A DNA stretch of 64,000 bases from Sulfitobacter sp. S190. Lineage in GTDB: Bacteria > Pseudomonadota > Alphaproteobacteria > Rhodobacterales > Rhodobacteraceae. A model generated the notes under the pieces. That model was not told where the DNA came from and ran no database searches. It saw only the letters and a program-made list of their open reading frames with translations. Of the stretch, positions 61,949-64,000 are shown one piece after another. The translations under genes were made by a program, and so were the position numbers. Each line of letters begins with the position of its first letter. Position 1 is the stretch's first letter. The DNA lies in contig NZ_CP081120.1 of the NCBI RefSeq assembly GCF_025141935.1, positions 2,976,001-3,040,000 on the forward strand. Reading direction: 5' to 3'.

Positions 61949-64000
61949 GTGCGCGATCCCCGCTACGACATCCTTTTCGAGCCTACGCAAATCGGTCCGC
62001 TCACGGCCAAGAACAGGTTCTATCAGGTGCCCCACTGCAATGGCGGCGGATACCGGGACCCTTCGGCGGCGGCGGCGATGCGCGGGTCGAAGGCAGAGGG
62101 CGGCTGGGGCGTTATTTTCACCGAGCAATGCGAAATGCATCACACGTCGGAGATCACGCCGTTCATCGAGTTGCGCCTGTGGGAGGACAAGGACATTCCG
62201 ATGCTGCGCAAGATGTCCGACCGGATGAAGGAATATGGCGCACTTGCGGGTATCCAGCTCGCGTATTCGGGGGTGAACGGTCCGAACCTCTATACCAAGG
62301 AAGTGCCGTTGGCGGTGTCTGCCCAGCCTATCCGCACCTTCACCAATGATCCGGTGCAAGCGCGCGCGCTCGACAAGACCGACATCAGGGATTTGCGCCG
62401 CTGGTTCGTAAACGCGGCCAAACGCTCCAAGGTGGCGGGGTTTGATCTCATTTGTCTGTACGGCGCCCACGGGTTCGGCATTTTCCAGCATTTCCTCAGC
62501 CGCGCCACCAACCACCGCACCGATGAATATGGCGGCAGTCTGGAGAACCGCGCACGGTTTGTGAACGAGGTCATCGCCGATGTGCGCGACGCGGTGGGCG
62601 ACAGCGTGGGGATCACGCTGCGCGTGTCGCTAGACGAGACAATCGGCGATTTGGGGTTTTCCAATGCCGAGGTCCGCGAGTTCGTCGACATGAACCGCAA
62701 TCTGCCCGATCTGTGGGATCTGGCGCAGGGCACGTGGGAAGAATGCTCCGGCCCGTCACGTTTCAAGGAAGAAGCCGCACAGCACGCGTTGGTCAGCGGC
62801 ATCCACGAGTTGACGGACCGGCCAATCGTGGGCGTTGGCCGCTTTACCAGCCCCGATGTCATGGCGCGGATGATCAAGAGCGGTACGCTGGATTTCATCG
62901 GGTGCGCGCGGCCGTCGATTGCCGATCCGTTTCTGCCCAAGAAGATCGAGGAAGGCCGGATCGAGGACATCCGCGAGTGCATCGGCTGCAACATCTGCGT
63001 GACGGGGGACATGACCATGTCGATCAGCCGCTGCACGCAGAACCCCACATTCATGGAGGAGTGGCGCAAGGGGTGGCACCCCGAGCGGATGAACCCGAAA
63101 GGCGGCAGTGCCAATCTGCTGGTGGTGGGGGCCGGTCCGGCCGGGCTTGAGGCGGCGCGTGCTGCGGCGGAACGCGGCTATGACGTGGCGCTGGCCGAGG
63201 CAGGCACGGTGCTTGGCGGGCGGGTGGCGCGTGAACGTCATCTGCCGGGGCTGAGCGCATGGGGGCGTGTCGCCGATTACCGTGAATACCAGCTGAGCCA
63301 GAAGGCCAACGTGGAAAGCTATCTCGACAGCGCGCTTGATGCAGAAAGCATTCTCGAATTCGGGTTCGAAAACGTCTGTATCGCGACAGGCGCGGCCTGG
63401 CGGCGCGACGGGGTGGCGCGCCAGCACGTGGTGCCCTTTCCCGCCGATGCGGCGATGCCGCTGTTCACGCCGGACGACCTGATGGCGGGGGCCAGCCCTG
63501 CGGGAGATGTCGTGATCTACGACGACGATCATTATTACATGGGTGGTGTTCTGGCCGAATTGCTGGTCAAGAAGGGCTGCGGCGTGACGCTGGTGACACC
63601 GGCCGCCTATGTCAGCGAATGGACCCTCAACACGCTGGAGCAACACGAAATCCACCGCCGCTTGGCCAATATGGGCGTCACAATCGAGCTGAACCGTGGC
63701 GTGACGGCGATCGAAAAGGGCCACGTCCAGACGAATTGCATGTTCACGGGCGTGGTTCGCCCGCTTGCCTGTGACGGGGTGGTGATGGTGTCATCGCGGG
63801 TCGAAAACAACAGCGTCTATATGGCGTTGAAGGCCCGCGAGGCGGAGTGGGCGGATGCGGGCATCAAATCGGTGAAGGTGATTGGCGATGCGAATGCCCC
63901 CGGCCCCATCGCGTGGGCGACCTATGCCGGTCACCGGTATGCCCGCGAGCTTGACGGTACCGAGATCGGTGACGCGCTGCCGTTCCGGCGTGAAATCACA
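61949..64000 (+). CDS. Trimethylamine/dimethylamine-dehydrogenase-like flavoenzyme (partial)
   Basis: A frame of 684 codons, cut by the right edge, starting with GTG behind CAGGAG. The N-terminal TIM barrel (residues 1-330, with HCNGGGYRDP) binds FMN. CIGCNIC plus a downstream Cys (C-x2-C-x2-C-x11-C near residue 344) binds a 4Fe-4S cluster, followed by RCTQNPTFMEEWRKGWHPERM, nearly identical in pattern to trimethylamine dehydrogenase. An ADP/FAD-binding Rossmann motif, VVGAGPAGLEAARAA, lies near residue 391. It probably oxidises a methylated or secondary amine, passing electrons through the cluster. The last residues of the family are missing from the window. Confidence 0.9.
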   Translation, partial: MRDPRYDILFEPTQIGPLTAKNRFYQVPHCNGGGYRDPSAAAAMRGSKAEGGWGVIFTEQCEMHHTSEITPFIELRLWEDKDIPMLRKMSDRMKEYGALAGIQLAYSGVNGPNLYTKEVPLAVSAQPIRTFTNDPVQARALDKTDIRDLRRWFVNAAKRSKVAGFDLICLYGAHGFGIFQHFLSRATNHRTDEYGGSLENRARFVNEVIADVRDAVGDSVGITLRVSLDETIGDLGFSNAEVREFVDMNRNLPDLWDLAQGTWEECSGPSRFKEEAAQHALVSGIHELTDRPIVGVGRFTSPDVMARMIKSGTLDFIGCARPSIADPFLPKKIEEGRIEDIRECIGCNICVTGDMTMSISRCTQNPTFMEEWRKGWHPERMNPKGGSANLLVVGAGPAGLEAARAAAERGYDVALAEAGTVLGGRVARERHLPGLSAWGRVADYREYQLSQKANVESYLDSALDAESILEFGFENVCIATGAAWRRDGVARQHVVPFPADAAMPLFTPDDLMAGASPAGDVVIYDDDHYYMGGVLAELLVKKGCGVTLVTPAAYVSEWTLNTLEQHEIHRRLANMGVTIELNRGVTAIEKGHVQTNCMFTGVVRPLACDGVVMVSSRVENNSVYMALKAREAEWADAGIKSVKVIGDANAPGPIAWATYAGHRYARELDGTEIGDALPFRREIT

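Overview
This 64 kb window is a high-GC, densely coded stretch of chromosome from an alphaproteobacterium, most likely a marine Rhodobacterales (Roseobacter-group) species. The basis is the gene families present (two TRAP transporters, UPF0262, a DUF2948-type protein, a Yej-type peptide ABC system, a UdgX-type uracil-DNA glycosylase with its radical SAM partner, a TMADH-type flavoenzyme) and the block murA / DUF2948 / hisD / UPF0262 / low-molecular-weight phosphatase. I see no rRNA, integrase, transposase, phage genes or CRISPR array. One tRNA gene (Thr, GGT) is present.

Layout. 1-10408 (minus): one long operon, TRAP transporter (P-Q-M), IclR regulator, then a full beta-oxidation set (bifunctional hydratase/dehydrogenase, thiolase, two complementary acyl-CoA dehydrogenases, thioesterase, crotonase running off the left edge). 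It looks built to import and degrade one particular organic acid. 10569-11075: a small methyltransferase. 11253-17101 (plus): Yej-type oligopeptide ABC importer. 17201-20670 (minus): Tat-exported metallo-beta-lactamase-fold protein and a large MscS channel. 20871-28606 (plus): eight tightly packed or overlapping genes for an unidentified glycan: nucleotide-sugar dehydrogenase, four glycosyltransferases, histidine phosphatase, polysaccharide deacetylase, methyltransferase. 28594-29977: BKACE-family enzyme, small membrane protein and DUF3072 protein. 30009-31400: an AT-richer islet with a stand-alone RelA/SpoT-domain protein, flanked by an inverted repeat and a structured element. 31387-39516: lepA, a porin, a lipoprotein, and the murA-hisD block.

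39806-44484: a TRAP transporter with gluconokinase, divergent from a LacI-family repressor, with a perfect 20-bp palindrome between them: a likely gluconate uptake locus. 44530-50158: hypothetical protein, UdgX/DUF4130 fusion and radical SAM DNA-repair pair, CreA, a HAD-like protein lacking its catalytic aspartate, and a Tat/lipobox lytic transglycosylase.

50194-64000: an amine-catabolism-like region. A polyamine-type ABC transporter, acetylpolyamine-amidohydrolase-like deacetylase, amidase and PLP enzyme lie on the minus strand. A flavin monooxygenase, RidA, DUF1028 protein, LysR regulator and a TMADH-like dehydrogenase (cut by the right edge) lie on the plus strand. The divergent promoter and the promoter of the TMADH-like gene share a TTAG-N7-CTAA motif, so both arms may answer to the same LysR protein.

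All calls come from reading the sequence and from memory of protein families; no database search was run.
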